In this document: positions 1 through 11,856 of the stretch, piece after piece
Position numbering within the stretch: position 1 is the first letter of the stretch
Layout of the letters: each line of letters opens with the position of its first letter
Assembly (NCBI GenBank): GCA_028753945.1
Contig: JAPNXP010000007.1
Span: 2,852,001 to 2,916,000, forward strand
DNA from: Hexactinellida sp. DTS-2022
Taxonomy: Eukaryota; Porifera; Hexactinellida
Direction: 5' to 3'
Length of the DNA stretch: 64,000 bases
Program-made: the position numbers and the translations under genes
The notes under the pieces: generated by a model
Databases searched by the model: none
What the model was told of the DNA's origin: nothing
Seen by the model: only the letters and a program-made list of their open reading frames with translations

Positions 1-1273
1 TAACGATTATGTCACGCAAAATCGACTTGTCATTACTGAGCTTGTCGCTAACAACTTAGGTATTAAATTTAGTTAATTAGTGTTTTCCATGAAAAGAAAA
101 TTCAGAAAAAATGACTGCGAACCATGTTTTCTTTTTCGGGGGAATGAATAATAATATATCAGAGAAAGTACATGTAAAGTTTGAATCGATTCTGATTCAA
201 TTTATCTCGGAAAATCGAGCTCAAAGTTTGAAAAGATAAAACAATAAAAACAGCTATTTAAGGCATTTAAAATAGATTTATTTGTCTGTTATATATGGAA
301 TATTCGAGAATCTAATGGCATTTAGGTAAACCTCCGTGCTCCGAACGAATGATGCCAAAATAAATTAGATTCAGTTTGATATTGAATAGGAATTGACACT
401 TTGAAGCAACCCTACTCAATGGACGTTTCAAGATTATACTTTCACTCTTTTCCCAAAATTCTAGTTTGAATGTTTATAACTGAATGTATATTAGGCAAAT
501 ATTAAAAAAGAATTAAATCACATAAACCTACATCTCTCCAAAGTAGGATTACAAATTTTTAGATTTGTAAACATATTTTGAGATAGTGATTTTCTATGAA
601 ATACAAACACTGCATTGTATGATAAAAATAACCAAATGAAAGTTAATTTTTTTTAATAAATCAAATTATGGAAAACCTCGGTATTTCCTCTGTCGAATGA
701 TAACAAATGTATTCAAATCTGAATACTGTAATTGAGTCAAATATCTGACTGATGTGACCCTTGTCGAATACAAAGCCAACTTCATACTCATTAATGTACA
801 GTTTAATCGAAATTTGGGTATTCTCTAAAGTGCATTGATAGCCTAAACCAAACTACGCCTATGGAAGGGATTTTGGAAGTCATACGAGGGATCAATGGTA
901 GGACACGCAACGGCCCTGTTTTCAGGGAGGATTTATAAAGAATGTTTGAGGCAATACAGTCACACCTTTAACAAAAGAAATTTAGGTCAGATAGTAAATT
1001 TTGTGGAAAGGTTAGGTCAATGGCTGTAAGTCGTTTTTCTTTGCATTCAAAACTTGTTTGCATACACCTAGGTACCAGCCCACTGAGCCCAGCATCGGTA
1101 AGGATCAAAGGTGATTGCAGTATGATTGGATTTAGGTTGGTACTTAATTTAGGTGTCAGGTGTTGGCCAGATTTGCAGGCCCTTTTAAGTCCTGTATAAA
1201 GCCCCATTTGGGTACCAAACGAAACTTTCCTCCATCTAATAGTGCCGCATCATTGAATTATACCGATCATATA
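1..1273. other. AT-rich non-coding stretch
   Basis: I see no convincing coding region, RNA gene or mobile-element boundary here. Short open frames lack recognisable motifs. Confidence 0.5.
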
Positions 1274-1363
1274 CACACTGTTCTCTATAATATTCCACCA
1301 GTGGGAAATTGGCTCAAAGTGGACCATTAGAGAGAGAAGTGGACAATTAGAGAGAACAAACTG
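1274..1363. mobile_element. Small TA-flanked miniature inverted-repeat element
   Basis: A 90 bp segment starts CACACTGTTCTCT and ends in the reverse complement of CAGTTTGTTCTCT. It is flanked by TA on both sides. This fits a Tc1/mariner or pogo type non-autonomous element. The ends are imperfect, so the call is tentative. Confidence 0.4.
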
Positions 1364-4104
1364 TATAATGATATGCATTTAGGGTGCCATACATATGTAT
1401 TTACCTCCATAATAAAGTGCCGGCCCAGAAAGTCCTATATAATGCCCTGAGTTTATATCCAAAATTATATATATATTCGTGAGGTTATATTATAATGATT
1501 CGATAACTAAATGTGCCTAACGCACATCTCGGATAAAGTTATTCAAAAAAAAAAGAGTAATAACGACTACATGCACAATGATATAGAATATCAGCATAAT
1601 AAATATCATACAGATAGTGTATGAACTGTGACCAAAATAAATTGCTTCCTAATTGTAAGAATTTCTAAATTTTAAAACTGGGTTATAGATTAGAATAGTT
1701 CACAGTTATATAGGAATTCGAGCGAAAGATATAATCAATTAAAACGTTAACAATTACTAATGGGATAATTCCAAATAGTTTACTAAGCAAAACACAATAG
1801 AATGACATTTTAAATGAATGAAAAATAACAACCAGTATATTCTGTGAAGTAAAGAATCTTGCTAAGTGTATGCTCATCGTCCCAAAAGAATCTATAAATA
1901 CTTCCTAAGAAAAAATTCAATAAAAAATGATAGATTGTTTGTACAAACAAAAAAGTTTCATATAACATAAAACATTTAATTTATGCAATTGATAGAAATA
2001 CACTTACTGGGGAGCCGGCCACCAGCCAGAGCAATGGGTGCACGACACAGTGGTTTATTTGGACCATTCACAGGAAGTAGATATTTCCAGAGCAGATAGA
2101 CCGATCAAATGTATTATATACCCATGGGTTATCTATACCTGTGAATCCATTTATGGACTCAGAAAATTAGTACGGCTTCAAATTTTTAAGTTATGACGTC
2201 AAAGTATATATTTTATTCCCATAATTCCACAAATATTTGCTAAATTAGCATTTTCAAATAAACTAGAGCTAATTCATTTATATGCATCTCTAAATAAATG
2301 CATGGTGTAGACCTATTTAAGTTGATAATGTAATTCGAGAGCCTAGGCCAGTTAAATAACCAGCTTTTTTAACATCAACGATTCGACCAGTTTTTCTTGA
2401 TCCAATTTTGACATTTGATCACCCTTGCATTTTCTATTACAATTACAGCAACCCGTATAGTTTCCTTGGTTGAAAGGTAATCCCTCGCTTCTAAATTATT
2501 CATTTAGTTTACTAATTGATGAAATTTTGAAAAAAATAATTAAAATCTTCGTATATAAATCTTCAAAGCCCCCGTATATAGACACGTAGATTTTGGTTTG
2601 CGCGCGGTTGCGCGGGACTGGAAAGTGGTTAAAATCCAAGCTATATAGTTAAACTTTATATAAAAATAGGGCTAGTAAAACGACACGAGACGACACGACA
2701 GTTTACGCAATACCAATACATGGAATTTAGCAGTTCGGACACTTCCAGCTAATCATACTTTGCAATGATAATTATACTAAAGGACAAATAATTATATGAA
2801 GAGTATTCAACAGTTTTAGGATGATTTAAACTATAATTAAACACTGTGAAAATATTAGCTGATTGTGATCGAAACCTAATGAAGATACACGAGCATGAAA
2901 TGATGCATAATAGTAAACCACAAAATTTCTTCAATTATATTTAGCCATTGAAACTATAGACACTGCATCATATTTCTAATTCTACTTGGAATTTTTAACC
3001 GTAAAAACAGTTACCTAGGTTCTCGATTATGCTGAACACGATAAAAACGTTTTTGAAGAGATGAGAATTGGTAAAAAATTGTCCAACTCCCTGTCAATAA
3101 ACCACTGTGCACGAGTAGAAATGATAAACCAAAACCGGAAGGGCTTTGCCCCTCATGCACCGTTAAGATTATTTATTTATTTAATTAATAAGTTGTTGAT
3201 TTAGATATATTGTTGATATTAAGTTAGTTTGTTAGTTAGTTTTGTGTCATATTTTTGTGGAAAAAATTGACCGGAGCAACGGGTGCATTATGCATCCGGT
3301 GCACCCGTGCTGCCGGCGTCCTAGACTTTGAAATAGCCTATCAAAAACTAATTAAATAGGATTTGAATTAATTCCCTAATTATACATTATACAGGGCAAA
3401 AAGTATTCGAAAAACATTACAGTATACTCCGATAATTTGGGGACACATTTTTCCTGGCCTCATAGCCCAATTAAGCGAAGTTCCCAAATAACCGAAAAAA
3501 ATATGTAAATTAGGGTTCAACTATCGATTTACAACAATTTCAGTTTTAAACCTGGTATATCAATTCCTCCACTGCCTGCGGACCCTTGAGGCTACTCACA
3601 CAAATAGAATGAGCCTTAATATTCTGTGGAGCGTTTGGAACTACAGTATACGAAAATCTGAAAGTCATCATCTCTGTGAAAATTCGATTTTACGGGAATC
3701 AATAAGAAAATAGACTCTATTTACACATTTTGTTGTGCCTTTATCAGAATTGATCAATAATAAATTTCCATTGAGCGAGCACAAATTTTGAACCCAATTT
3801 GTAGAGTTTGGCCCAAATAAACGAAAATTTTAGTACTAGTTCCTATGGAAAGAATTCGGTTCTTGGGAGTTGTCCCGAATAACCCTAAGCTGGTGGGCGA
3901 AAGTGATAGTGAAAGTTTATTGAAATTCAATTGAAAGTGAAAATGAAAGTGTTTTTTCTATTTATACTTTTACCCCACAGCCAGCTTCGGGTTTATAAAT
4001 AATTAATTAATTAAGCGGAATATAATGAAATTTGTATTAACAGATTCAAGCTTCGAGAGGCATAATAACATTCATAAAATATAAAAATTTCGGATTTTAA
4101 ATTA
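1364..4104. other. Non-coding stretch with two related GC-richer blocks
   Basis: No gene is visible. Blocks near 2009-2075 and 3098-3320 share motifs (AACCACTGTG, GGGTGCA, GAGCAA) in opposite or shuffled order. They are probably remnants of one interspersed repeat whose class I cannot assign. Confidence 0.35.
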
Positions 4105-4400
4105 TTTATGGCGGTGTTAAACTTAAATGAGCATGAAATATAGAATTTCTGACATTATGAGAAATAGGAATAGACAAATTCTGATTTCAAATAAATTCGC
4201 TGTTCGAATTACTCTAGGTGATTAATTTCAAATCATTACAATTCTTTTCACTGCATACATCCACATGACCATTTGTTCCACTTGTGGAATGGGGCAGACA
4301 CTTATGCCACTTGATGGATATTGGGTAAGGACTTGAAAACATAATATTTTTCAATTATAACTTAGTAAGAGTAAGATATTATAGTCACTTAGACAAGTTA
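4105..4400 (+). repeat. Interspersed repeat R5, copy 1
   Basis: This segment is recognisably repeated in the same orientation at 50730-51000 (shared GAATTACTCTA and TTTCAAAT blocks in the same order). It recurs inverted at 60175-60300 (shared GTGCCACTT and CAGCCACAT-like blocks). Its class is unknown and no coding capacity is seen. Confidence 0.6.
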
Positions 4401-4579
4401 AAATAGCCAATAATAAGAACGAGGCGATTATTGTGCCTGAGTTATAATTCCTGTTGTACAAATACTTTTTGCAGTGAATTTAGTATTAAGACTGAGTTCT
4501 TGTTTTACTACATCTAGAAGCTTCTAATCTAACAAATAATATACAACTTTTTTTTATCACTTCTCAGTCCAATTTTTCA

Positions 4580-4890
4580 TCAATAAATGTCAAATCAGTT
4601 TGCTACATGGTGTGGATCCATGGGGTAATAGGAAAATTTGACATAGCCAAATGCTGATTTAAATGCGTACATTAGATTCTATAATGTTGAACGAATAGAA
4701 AAATGTTATCGTAATTTTCATTGGTTAAATTTGCATAAAATTTGAAAATTAAATTTCTGAAAAACCACAAATATCTATTGTTAGCCAACTTTGCTATATT
4801 GAATTATGCTTGATTCTTTGGTAATTCAAAACATATACGTATATGTATTCTTATACAATATTTGATAGATTTTAACTAGTTCTCAAATCG
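4580..4890 (-). repeat. Left half of a dispersed repeat split by the Mutator-like element
   Basis: The reverse complement of this segment matches 37705-38030, for example around TTTGAATTACCAAAGAATCA. Its partner half lies at 9772-10480. At 37430-38030 the two halves are contiguous, which shows that 4900-9762 is an insertion. Confidence 0.8.
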
Positions 4891-4899
4891 AACTAACAA

Positions 4900-5334
4900 A
4901 CGAGTGTTATCTTAGCGGCGGATTCATCGGCGGATTCGCAGACTTCACGTTTATGCTAATAACGCAAAAAGTTTACGCTGTGCTGAAAAATTTACACATC
5001 AGCGGAAAGATGAAAGTTGTGACAACCCATATATCATCCGAAAATGCCAAAATTCCTTAAGATGACTAACCAATTTTAGTTCAAATTTAGACCTCGGTTT
5101 TTCCATAATAAGTAAAATTATTCATTATATCAAATTTCCTTATAAAAAGATGTAAATCTCACCTATGACAACCTGTCATGTAAATTTCAAAACTAAATAT
5201 TTGTTTTGAAAAAATATTATTAAAATAAATTTAATTAAAATCGGCTTACAATGATGATTTGCATACCTTTCCAATACCCATAATGTAGAATATGTTGTCA
5301 ACTCAAATAATACTATTGATAAGAATTTATTTGA
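4900..5334 (+). repeat. Left terminal inverted repeat of the Mutator-like element
   Basis: It matches the reverse complement of 9333-9762 along nearly its whole length. Conserved blocks include GATGAAAGTTGTGACAACCC and ATGATGATTTGCATACC. The left copy carries a short extra stretch with a duplicated GGCGGATTC motif. Confidence 0.9.
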
Positions 5335-6088
5335 TTTGCGTCACAGTGTTCACAGGAACTAAAGTTTTTGGTACCTCTGAAGAATAATTCATGACTGTTC
5401 TTCCTAATTATATCAGGATTAGCGATTACTTTCTGTAAATACGATTGCAATACCGTACATAATACAAACACCTTCAAAAACAAGTAGTATTTGGAATGCA
5501 ATATTCTTCATTAAGAGAATAGAATCACTCATATAAACAATATTATGATTACTACAACAATGTTAGGTTTTTAAGCAACTCAATGTTTTTTTATTTCCAT
5601 AATCTGCGTAACTTCTATCTGAATAATCTTACTTGTGCCGATGTTCCTTCTCTCCAAATATACGTATTTGCTTTTAAAGAGGGTGAATCTCATATAAATG
5701 AAAAGCAACATATTATCTCAGAATATGACTTACCAACGAGTGCATGTTATTATAATGGTGACAAATATTAGTAATGCTTTATATAGAAAGATTGAGATAA
5801 CCAAAGTTATTCTAAAAAAGTAAGAGTAGAACATGGAAATATATAGAGGACTAGTTTATTGGTTTAGGATTTAACACATTAATGATAATATGCATGAATT
5901 CCTTTCACTGATACGATATTAAAAGGGCGCCATTAAATATAACAGGATAGTACATCTACAAATTGTGGTAAAACTATTGAAAGTCTTCTAAAACTCTTCC
6001 TTGTTCAATTTAAAAATTAATTAACTATTATTTTCGAATGTAACAGAAATAATAGGTTCATAATGATTCCCGATATTTCGTATATATA
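5335..6088. other. Interior of the Mutator-like element, no recognised gene
   Basis: Short open frames occur on both strands, including a 62-codon one at 5583-5771. None shows a family motif. This may be the 3' untranslated end of the minus-strand transposase gene or a lost second gene. Confidence 0.4.
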
Positions 6089-6275
6089 CAGTGGAGCCTC
6101 CCATAACGGACACTCCAAATAGCGGACAACCTCTAAATAACGGACAACCCTCGTGGCACGGATTTATTTATTTAGCATATGTCTAATAGAAAAGCAACCT
6201 CTAAATAGCGGACAACCTCTAAATAACGGACAACGGTTCCGGTCCCAAGGTGTCCGTTGTTCAGAGGCTCTACTG
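6089..6275. mobile_element. TA-flanked miniature element, CAGTGGAGCCTC family, copy 1
   Basis: A 187 bp element has ends CAGTGGAGCCTC and the inverse of CAGTAGAGCCTC, flanked by TA. Internal repeats of AATAACGGACAACC occur. A second copy is at 49466-49649. The TA flank and end sequence fit pogo/Tigger-type non-autonomous elements. This copy is nested in the Mutator-like element. Confidence 0.8.
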
Positions 6276-6947
6276 TATATCCCATTTGGGGTTGGCGCCT
6301 TCTATAACTCGTCAAAAGTTGATCCATTCCCAGAAAATCCAATCTAACGTGTTCCCAACGGACCCAAGAATACCCAGATATCTATATTAAATAACAAAGC
6401 AGTTGCAAAGAGTTCAAGATCTTTAGCCCATTTCCCACTCTTCCTCATTCCTGTTTTGTTAACCCAGTCTTGTACACTTCGAAAATCACCCTGCGTATAA
6501 ACATATTTTGTGCGTAATATTTATTGCAACTCATACTTAGGTCACCTAGCATATGATCAATTATTAGCTCCCCAGAAACCTTGACTACCAGTGATGAGAT
6601 AAGAAATTGTCGAGAAATAGCAATTTCCATCGCCAATTATATATTGAATCAAGTTTGGCGAATAACTAAATAAACTTTCTTCATTATCTAGAATATCATT
6701 ATAGGAGTACGGTAACTACTCGCGAAAGTGAAACTTCCACTTTTTACATAGAAATCTGCCAGTCTGTATGTGGGGGGCGAAAGGTTGGTAGTACATATCG
6801 TATTAGCCCCGTCTCAACTATTTCCTCATTTGTAATTATAGAGGCCTCTCGCATAACCTTTGATGCAGTATGCGTACGTAAACTAGATAACTTTTCACAT
6901 TTTCGTTGGACAAATTAAAGCTTAATTTTACATATTCTGTTTTCATT

Positions 6948-9059
6948 CTAAAAAAATTTCTTCTTAAATGGTTGAAATTCATATGATTTAGGTTGTAAAT
7001 AACCGCAATACACTTTATTTTTTCGTGACCATTCTTCAACACTTTCCTCTCCCAAACTATTACTTACTCTTTTATGACCTTTAAATACCTCATTCGCTCG
7101 CGGGAGAAAGGCAAATTGAAATGCTGATAACCTACTTACTATACCAGGATATAGAAATTGTATCAAATCTCAAGGCCTCAAATTAGTTTGGGATTCCAAA
7201 ATATTTAACTTAACAATACGCAACCAATTCTCCACAATAGCGTGGCTAATAATGCTAGTATTGTTCTTATCCGCTACACTAATAGGTCCTAAGATTATTC
7301 CACTCCACAAAGGTAATATAGGTAGGTAGAATGTTAACAAGTATTCTATAAGCTCAGGATTATAACAAGGATTTGGATCCGCATTTTTTCCTGGATTATT
7401 GTTGATCCAAGATTTGCATTTTTTGCAATATTTACAAAATGTTTGCCGAATAAGGGGTTTCTCTGTATGTTTTACTATCCTTGTTATCACTAGCAATATT
7501 ATTATCGTCCATATGTTCTTCCACCAAATATTCATTAGTCTCTAAGGAGTTTACGGATTCATTACTAATGTCAAGTTTCTAGCAAATGAGTATGTGTCTT
7601 TACTATTGCACTTAAAGTACTACTCATAAATACAATGCATAAAGATTGGAATAAATTATTGATACTTGTAATTTCAACAGAGGTACAATAAATCCGATAC
7701 AGTGTAAAACAGTTTTCTCACATCTTTTTGTAGTTTAAATTTAATATTTACATGAAATCCTATGCTGTGTATTAAATGAGCCGCTTTAAAGTCCGTTTCA
7801 TTAACTGCAGAATTTACATCTACCATATTCCAACACTTATGGAGATAGGTATCTATATCACACTTGAGAATTTTTTAAAAAGAACTGTGAATCAAAACCC
7901 AGCTGAAATCTATTTCAACTTGTGAAATGTTTAGATCGCCAGGTATTTTATTTGCATCAAGGGACCATTTGTGCAAGAAAATAACTTATTTCAGCACTGG
8001 TGTGTCCTGAACTAATAATTTCTGCTAGTGGAATTGGACTAGTGGAGTAAGTAGGATCAGGGTTTCATCTATACCCCCCCTGAGATTTTTTCTGACCCCT
8101 GAGAGGGGGGTTTAATTAACTATAGCGAAATGTAAATTACCCCCCCCCCCTGACTTCAATTGGACTTCGTTAACCCCCCCCCTGAGGTGAAAGTCTAGAC
8201 ACTAGATCCATCACTGAGTAGGATGTCTTACAGTAAGAGCGTAATAGAATACTTTCTTTAGAAGGGGTTCTATTTTCATAACGATTCTTGTATCTGTAAA
8301 CAATTTCAATATTTTGATTTGATCTTCAGTGTACAATGTACAATAAAAGGATTATGACTTAGTGACTGGATGTAACCTGTAACATGAAGACCAATAACAC
8401 TATTTCTATAAAACTGTTGTATGTTAATTAACTCAGTTCAGTTATCATTAGAATACCTCTGTAAACTAGACAAATCAAATTTAGCTTTTCGCAGGACTGC
8501 AGAACTTCTAACCGTATTTAGGAGACGATAATTAAGTGCTAAGTTTGTGTTCTCCACAGAATCAAATTGATCATAGAAATAAGCATTTACAGATGTATCT
8601 GCTACCCCTCCAGCTACTTCTAACCTATGCGAATGTTATAAATTTCGTGAGTGCACAGTTGTATTATCGAAATGCTGTTCAGATAAGGTTCCATAAACTA
8701 CATACTCCACAATAATATTATCACCAATTTTACACTCCAACGGCTCTTTCTTATTACAAATGTAAATACAAAAAATCTTTTTTAAAACAGATATTTTAAC
8801 AATCTTTCAAAAAACAGATCTTTAAAAAAACAGATATTTTGTTTTGTACTGTTGTATGACGGTTACTTAACATGACAATTTACTTACCTCTATTACTATA
8901 ACCATTATTAACCATGGATACTTTCTATCCATGACGGTTTACTTACCGTCTTTGCAATGGCTTCACACTTTATACTTCCTACTACACATCCACACTTATA
9001 AGGAATCACATCTGATTCTTCAAAATGTAGTGGTAATATCGGTCCGGCAATGGCCTGCC
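6948..9059 (-). pseudogene. Broken transposase gene of the Mutator-like element
   Basis: The gene runs leftwards. Its first visible exon (9059-8947) follows an acceptor-like CCAG and ends at a GTAAGT donor. It encodes a Cys-rich stretch (KCGCVVGSIKCEA). The next coding block (about 8750-8450) reads openly apart from one TAA. A block at 8370-7860 holds a motif around VEIDFSW that could contain a catalytic Asp. A block near 7870-7690 follows, and then 7535-6948, where one TGA interrupts an otherwise open frame. The last block has CKYCKKC, an LPLWSG motif, VENWLRIVK and a basic C-terminus. At least two frameshifts and an inserted hAT miniature element (8058-8216) also break it. I recognise VENW-type transposon proteins of invertebrates but cannot name the family. 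It is probably the element's own transposase, inferred from position. Confidence 0.65.
8058..8216. mobile_element. hAT-type miniature element inside the transposase gene
   Basis: A 159 bp C-rich segment is flanked by the exact 8 bp direct repeat AGTAGGAT (8050-8057 and 8217-8224). It begins CAGGGTTTCATC and ends in the inverse of CAGTGATGGATC. An 8 bp duplication with CAG ends fits hAT. The insertion disrupts the minus-strand transposase. Confidence 0.8.
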
Positions 9060-9332
9060 CTGGTATTATTAATAAATAAAAAAGTAGCTAAGCAAATAAA
9101 ATGAATAAACTCACTCTAATTGAAAGAATTGACTTGGGGAAATAAAGAAGAGAGCAGAAAATGAAATGAGAAGAAAATGGGAGATGAGAAATATGCTGTA
9201 AAGTGAAAAAGATGTTTGAAAAAAAAGTGAAAATAAGGTTTTAAAAAAAAGACTAAATTTGAAGAAAATCAAGTAGAAGCAAGGGCGTGTATCATTTATA
9301 GTGAGAAATCATTGAATTATAAACAAAGGACA
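9060..9332 (-). other. Probable intron or 5' region of the Mutator-like transposase gene
   Basis: Read on the minus strand this stretch is strongly pyrimidine-rich, with runs such as CTTCTCATTTC. It ends in an acceptor-like AATACCAG directly before the first visible exon. It could be an intron or promoter region. Confidence 0.4.
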
Positions 9333-9762
9333 TAATAAATTCTTATCAATGGAGTAACACGTATTGGAGCTGACAACATATTCTACATTATGGATATTGA
9401 ATAGGTATGCAAATCATCATTGTAAGCTGATTTTAGTGAAATTTATGTTAATAATATTTTTTCAAAAATGAATATTTAGTTTTGAAATTTACATGACAGG
9501 TTGTCACAGGTGAGATATACATGAGATTAAAAGGAAAATTTGATATAATTAATAATTTTTAGGTATTATGGAAAAACCGAGGTCAACATTTGAAATAAAT
9601 TGCAGAGTCATCTTAAAGAATTTTGGCATTTTCGGATGGTATATGGGTTGTCACAACTTTCATCTTTCCGTTGATGTGAAATTATTTTACTTTCAGCGTC
9701 AATTTTATGCGTTATTAGCATAAACGTGAGGTCTGCGAATCCGGCGCTAAGATAATACTCGT
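9333..9762 (-). repeat. Right terminal inverted repeat of the Mutator-like element
   Basis: It is the inverse of 4900-5334. It abuts the AACTAACAA target duplication at 9763-9771. Confidence 0.9.
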
Positions 9763-9951
9763 AACTAACAATGTGATTAGTTTTTATGAATTTTTTCGTG
9801 CAATTTTATAAATAACTACCTGCATTCTGACAAATATTCCAACTGTCCGATCGTAGAATGCAAGCAATTGCGAGTTGAATTGTTAGCGTTTTTATGTTGT
9901 CTAAATTTAGATTCAAACTATTTCTACGCCCGCCCAAATATATTTTCGAGC

Positions 9952-10394
9952 CAGGGGCGTCCTGGCCAAATAAGCCAGTGGGAAATTCCTGCTGGGCACC
10001 CCTTGGGGGTTCCTAATTTGGGCTCCTAATTTGACAAGGCCCCCTTGGGGGCCCATATCTAGCTATTTTATCTGTAAAAAGCACTCAAATTTCAGTGGAG
10101 CATCCAGGGGGGAATTTGGGTGTTCCCCCTCATAACTGGTTCAAAAAAGTTGTTATTTATAATTTGGTACAACTGCAAAATATTACACTCCCCCTACTAA
10201 GTGACAAGAATAGATGTACATCGATGATTGAGCGTCTAAGATTCAAATAAATTCTGGGAGGATAGCCCAACAGAACCCCCCCCCCCCCCCCCCTTACTAA
10301 GCGCTCGCTAAGCTTGCTCCAAAGCACCCCCCACGATAACTCTGGATACGCCACTGAAGTTCCCCGATGGGCCCCCCTGGCCAGGACGCCCCTG
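9952..10394. mobile_element. Non-autonomous hAT element
   Basis: The 443 bp element has perfect 16 bp ends (CAGGGGCGTCCTGGCC and its inverse). The flanking 8 bp direct repeat TTTCGAGC is exact (9944-9951 and 10395-10402). The paralogous sequence near 37500-37520 has the same flank uninterrupted. Confidence 0.92.
10093..10357. mobile_element. Probable nested hAT-like element
   Basis: This segment begins CAGTGGAGCATCCAG and ends in the inverse of CAGTGGCGTATCCAG. It lies inside the hAT element at 9952-10394. No matching 8 bp duplication is visible, so the insertion is likely but unproven. Confidence 0.5.
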
Positions 10395-10480
10395 TTTCGA
10401 GCTACAGTAAAAGTTGGTCCAAACATCGGACGGCTTTGTAAATTTTCCTATTTGGAACATTCATCTTAATTGACTACTTT

Positions 10481-11693
10481 CCCTCCTAGTTTTTATGAAT
10501 AATGGTCTAAAATAATATTAATTGATTTTGCTTGAATGATAACTATTGTAATTTGTACTTGCTCTTCAAATTTCACGATATTAGTGAATTTGAATTTAGT
10601 TAATTCGACCTGATCTCCCGTATAAACGATACAGATAGGCGTCCTAAGGTCAGATACTTCGAGAATATCCTGGGCATATCCTAACTACCATACAACGTAT
10701 TATAGTCGAGGACTTGAAATGTTGCGTTGTTTTATACTAGTTTGCTGACAAAAATTTAAGGTGGTAAGAATAACCGCCAATGGGTAGATATTTGTCTTGA
10801 ATTAGTGAAATCAAGGATAAAAGATCAACTTCTGAGTAAATGGTAAATGGCAAAAGTCCGGCGGAAAGATAATTGCTAGTTTATTGTGGGATAGTGAGGG
10901 CCTACTGCTAATAGATTGAATCCCTGAGAAGACAACCATCAACAGCGATTATATATATAACCGAATTGGAAAAATTGCGAGCAGACATCAAGAGTGGGCG
11001 ACGTGGGTAACTAAGCAGGAAATTTAGCCTCCAACATGATAATGCTAGCACCAGGTTAGCGCTTTAACTACCAATACAATTAGACGTTGGGCCTTTGAAC
11101 GTCTACAGCACACTGCCTATAATACAGATACGGGGGCTTAATACCAGAGTTTAGTACCCCGAGGTCGGTGGTAGAACTGTTGGAAAAAAGTACCAGAAGG
11201 AAGTTTCTCCACTGGCATTGACAAACTTCAAAAAGGTGGAACCGGTGCATAAAACTCACGGGATTGTAAATATAAAATGATGATAGTGATTTTGAATAAG
11301 ATTTGTTAGCATACTCGTTTAATGAAATCTAGACTATTAATTATTGGACAATCTTTGTGCTATTCAGAAATGCAAAGGTAATGGAATAAGTTATTTATCA
11401 ATTATATACGAATCAGTAAATTGTAGTGTGATATGAAACTATCTTACAAAAGATAATATTGAATTATATTGAGCTGCTAAAGAAATTAGGGATAGTAGTA
11501 TAACTTCCACCTGCCGTCAGCAATGTGTTTTGATGAGTAAATACATACAATAAAGAATCAAAATTCGCACCATCTCCGATAAAACAATCTCTAATTTAAT
11601 AACACAGATTTGATAATTACTGAGAGAAGTTGGTTATTCTATATTAGAATTAATCTTAATCATTATCCTACGATTAATTAAATATTAATGTTA
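10481..11693. other. Non-coding stretch
   Basis: No gene or clear repeat boundary is seen. Confidence 0.45.
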
Positions 11694-11845
11694 CAGTGTA
11701 TATTTTTAACAATCGGATATATTTAACACATTTTCTTGTAAATAATAAATTATTGTTGTTGTTGTAAAATCGGGTATTTTTAACAATCGGATATTTTTAA
11801 CAAATTTCGCTAAAAGAATGTGTTAGAAATACCCGGTTTCAACTG
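11694..11845. mobile_element. TA-flanked miniature element
   Basis: A 152 bp element starts CAGTGTATATTTTTAAC and ends in the inverse of CAGTTGAAACCGGG. TA lies on both sides. Internal inverted blocks ATTTTTAACAATCGGATAT recur. It is probably a Tc1/mariner or pogo derivative. Confidence 0.6.
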
Positions 11846-11856
11846 TATATAATTGC

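Larger units (their letters stand above)
4900..9762 (-). mobile_element. Mutator-like DNA transposon with long inverted ends
   Basis: The element begins ACGAGTGTTATCTTAGCG and ends with the inverse of ACGAGTATTATCTTAGCG. The inverted ends run about 430 bp each. It is flanked on both sides by the 9 bp direct repeat AACTAACAA (4891-4899 and 9763-9771). An uninterrupted paralogous site with one AACTAACAA lies near 37685-37700 on the opposite strand. Long inverted ends with a 9 bp target duplication are typical of the Mutator superfamily. The interior holds a broken transposase gene on the minus strand and two younger miniature insertions. Assignment to Mutator rests on ends and duplication length, not on a recognised transposase family. 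Confidence 0.85.
9772..10480 (-). repeat. Right half of the dispersed repeat split by the Mutator-like element
   Basis: The reverse complement matches 37430-37700, including TTGGAATATTTG-like and GGGCGGGCGTAGAAAT blocks. Within it a hAT element (9952-10394) has inserted. Confidence 0.8.
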
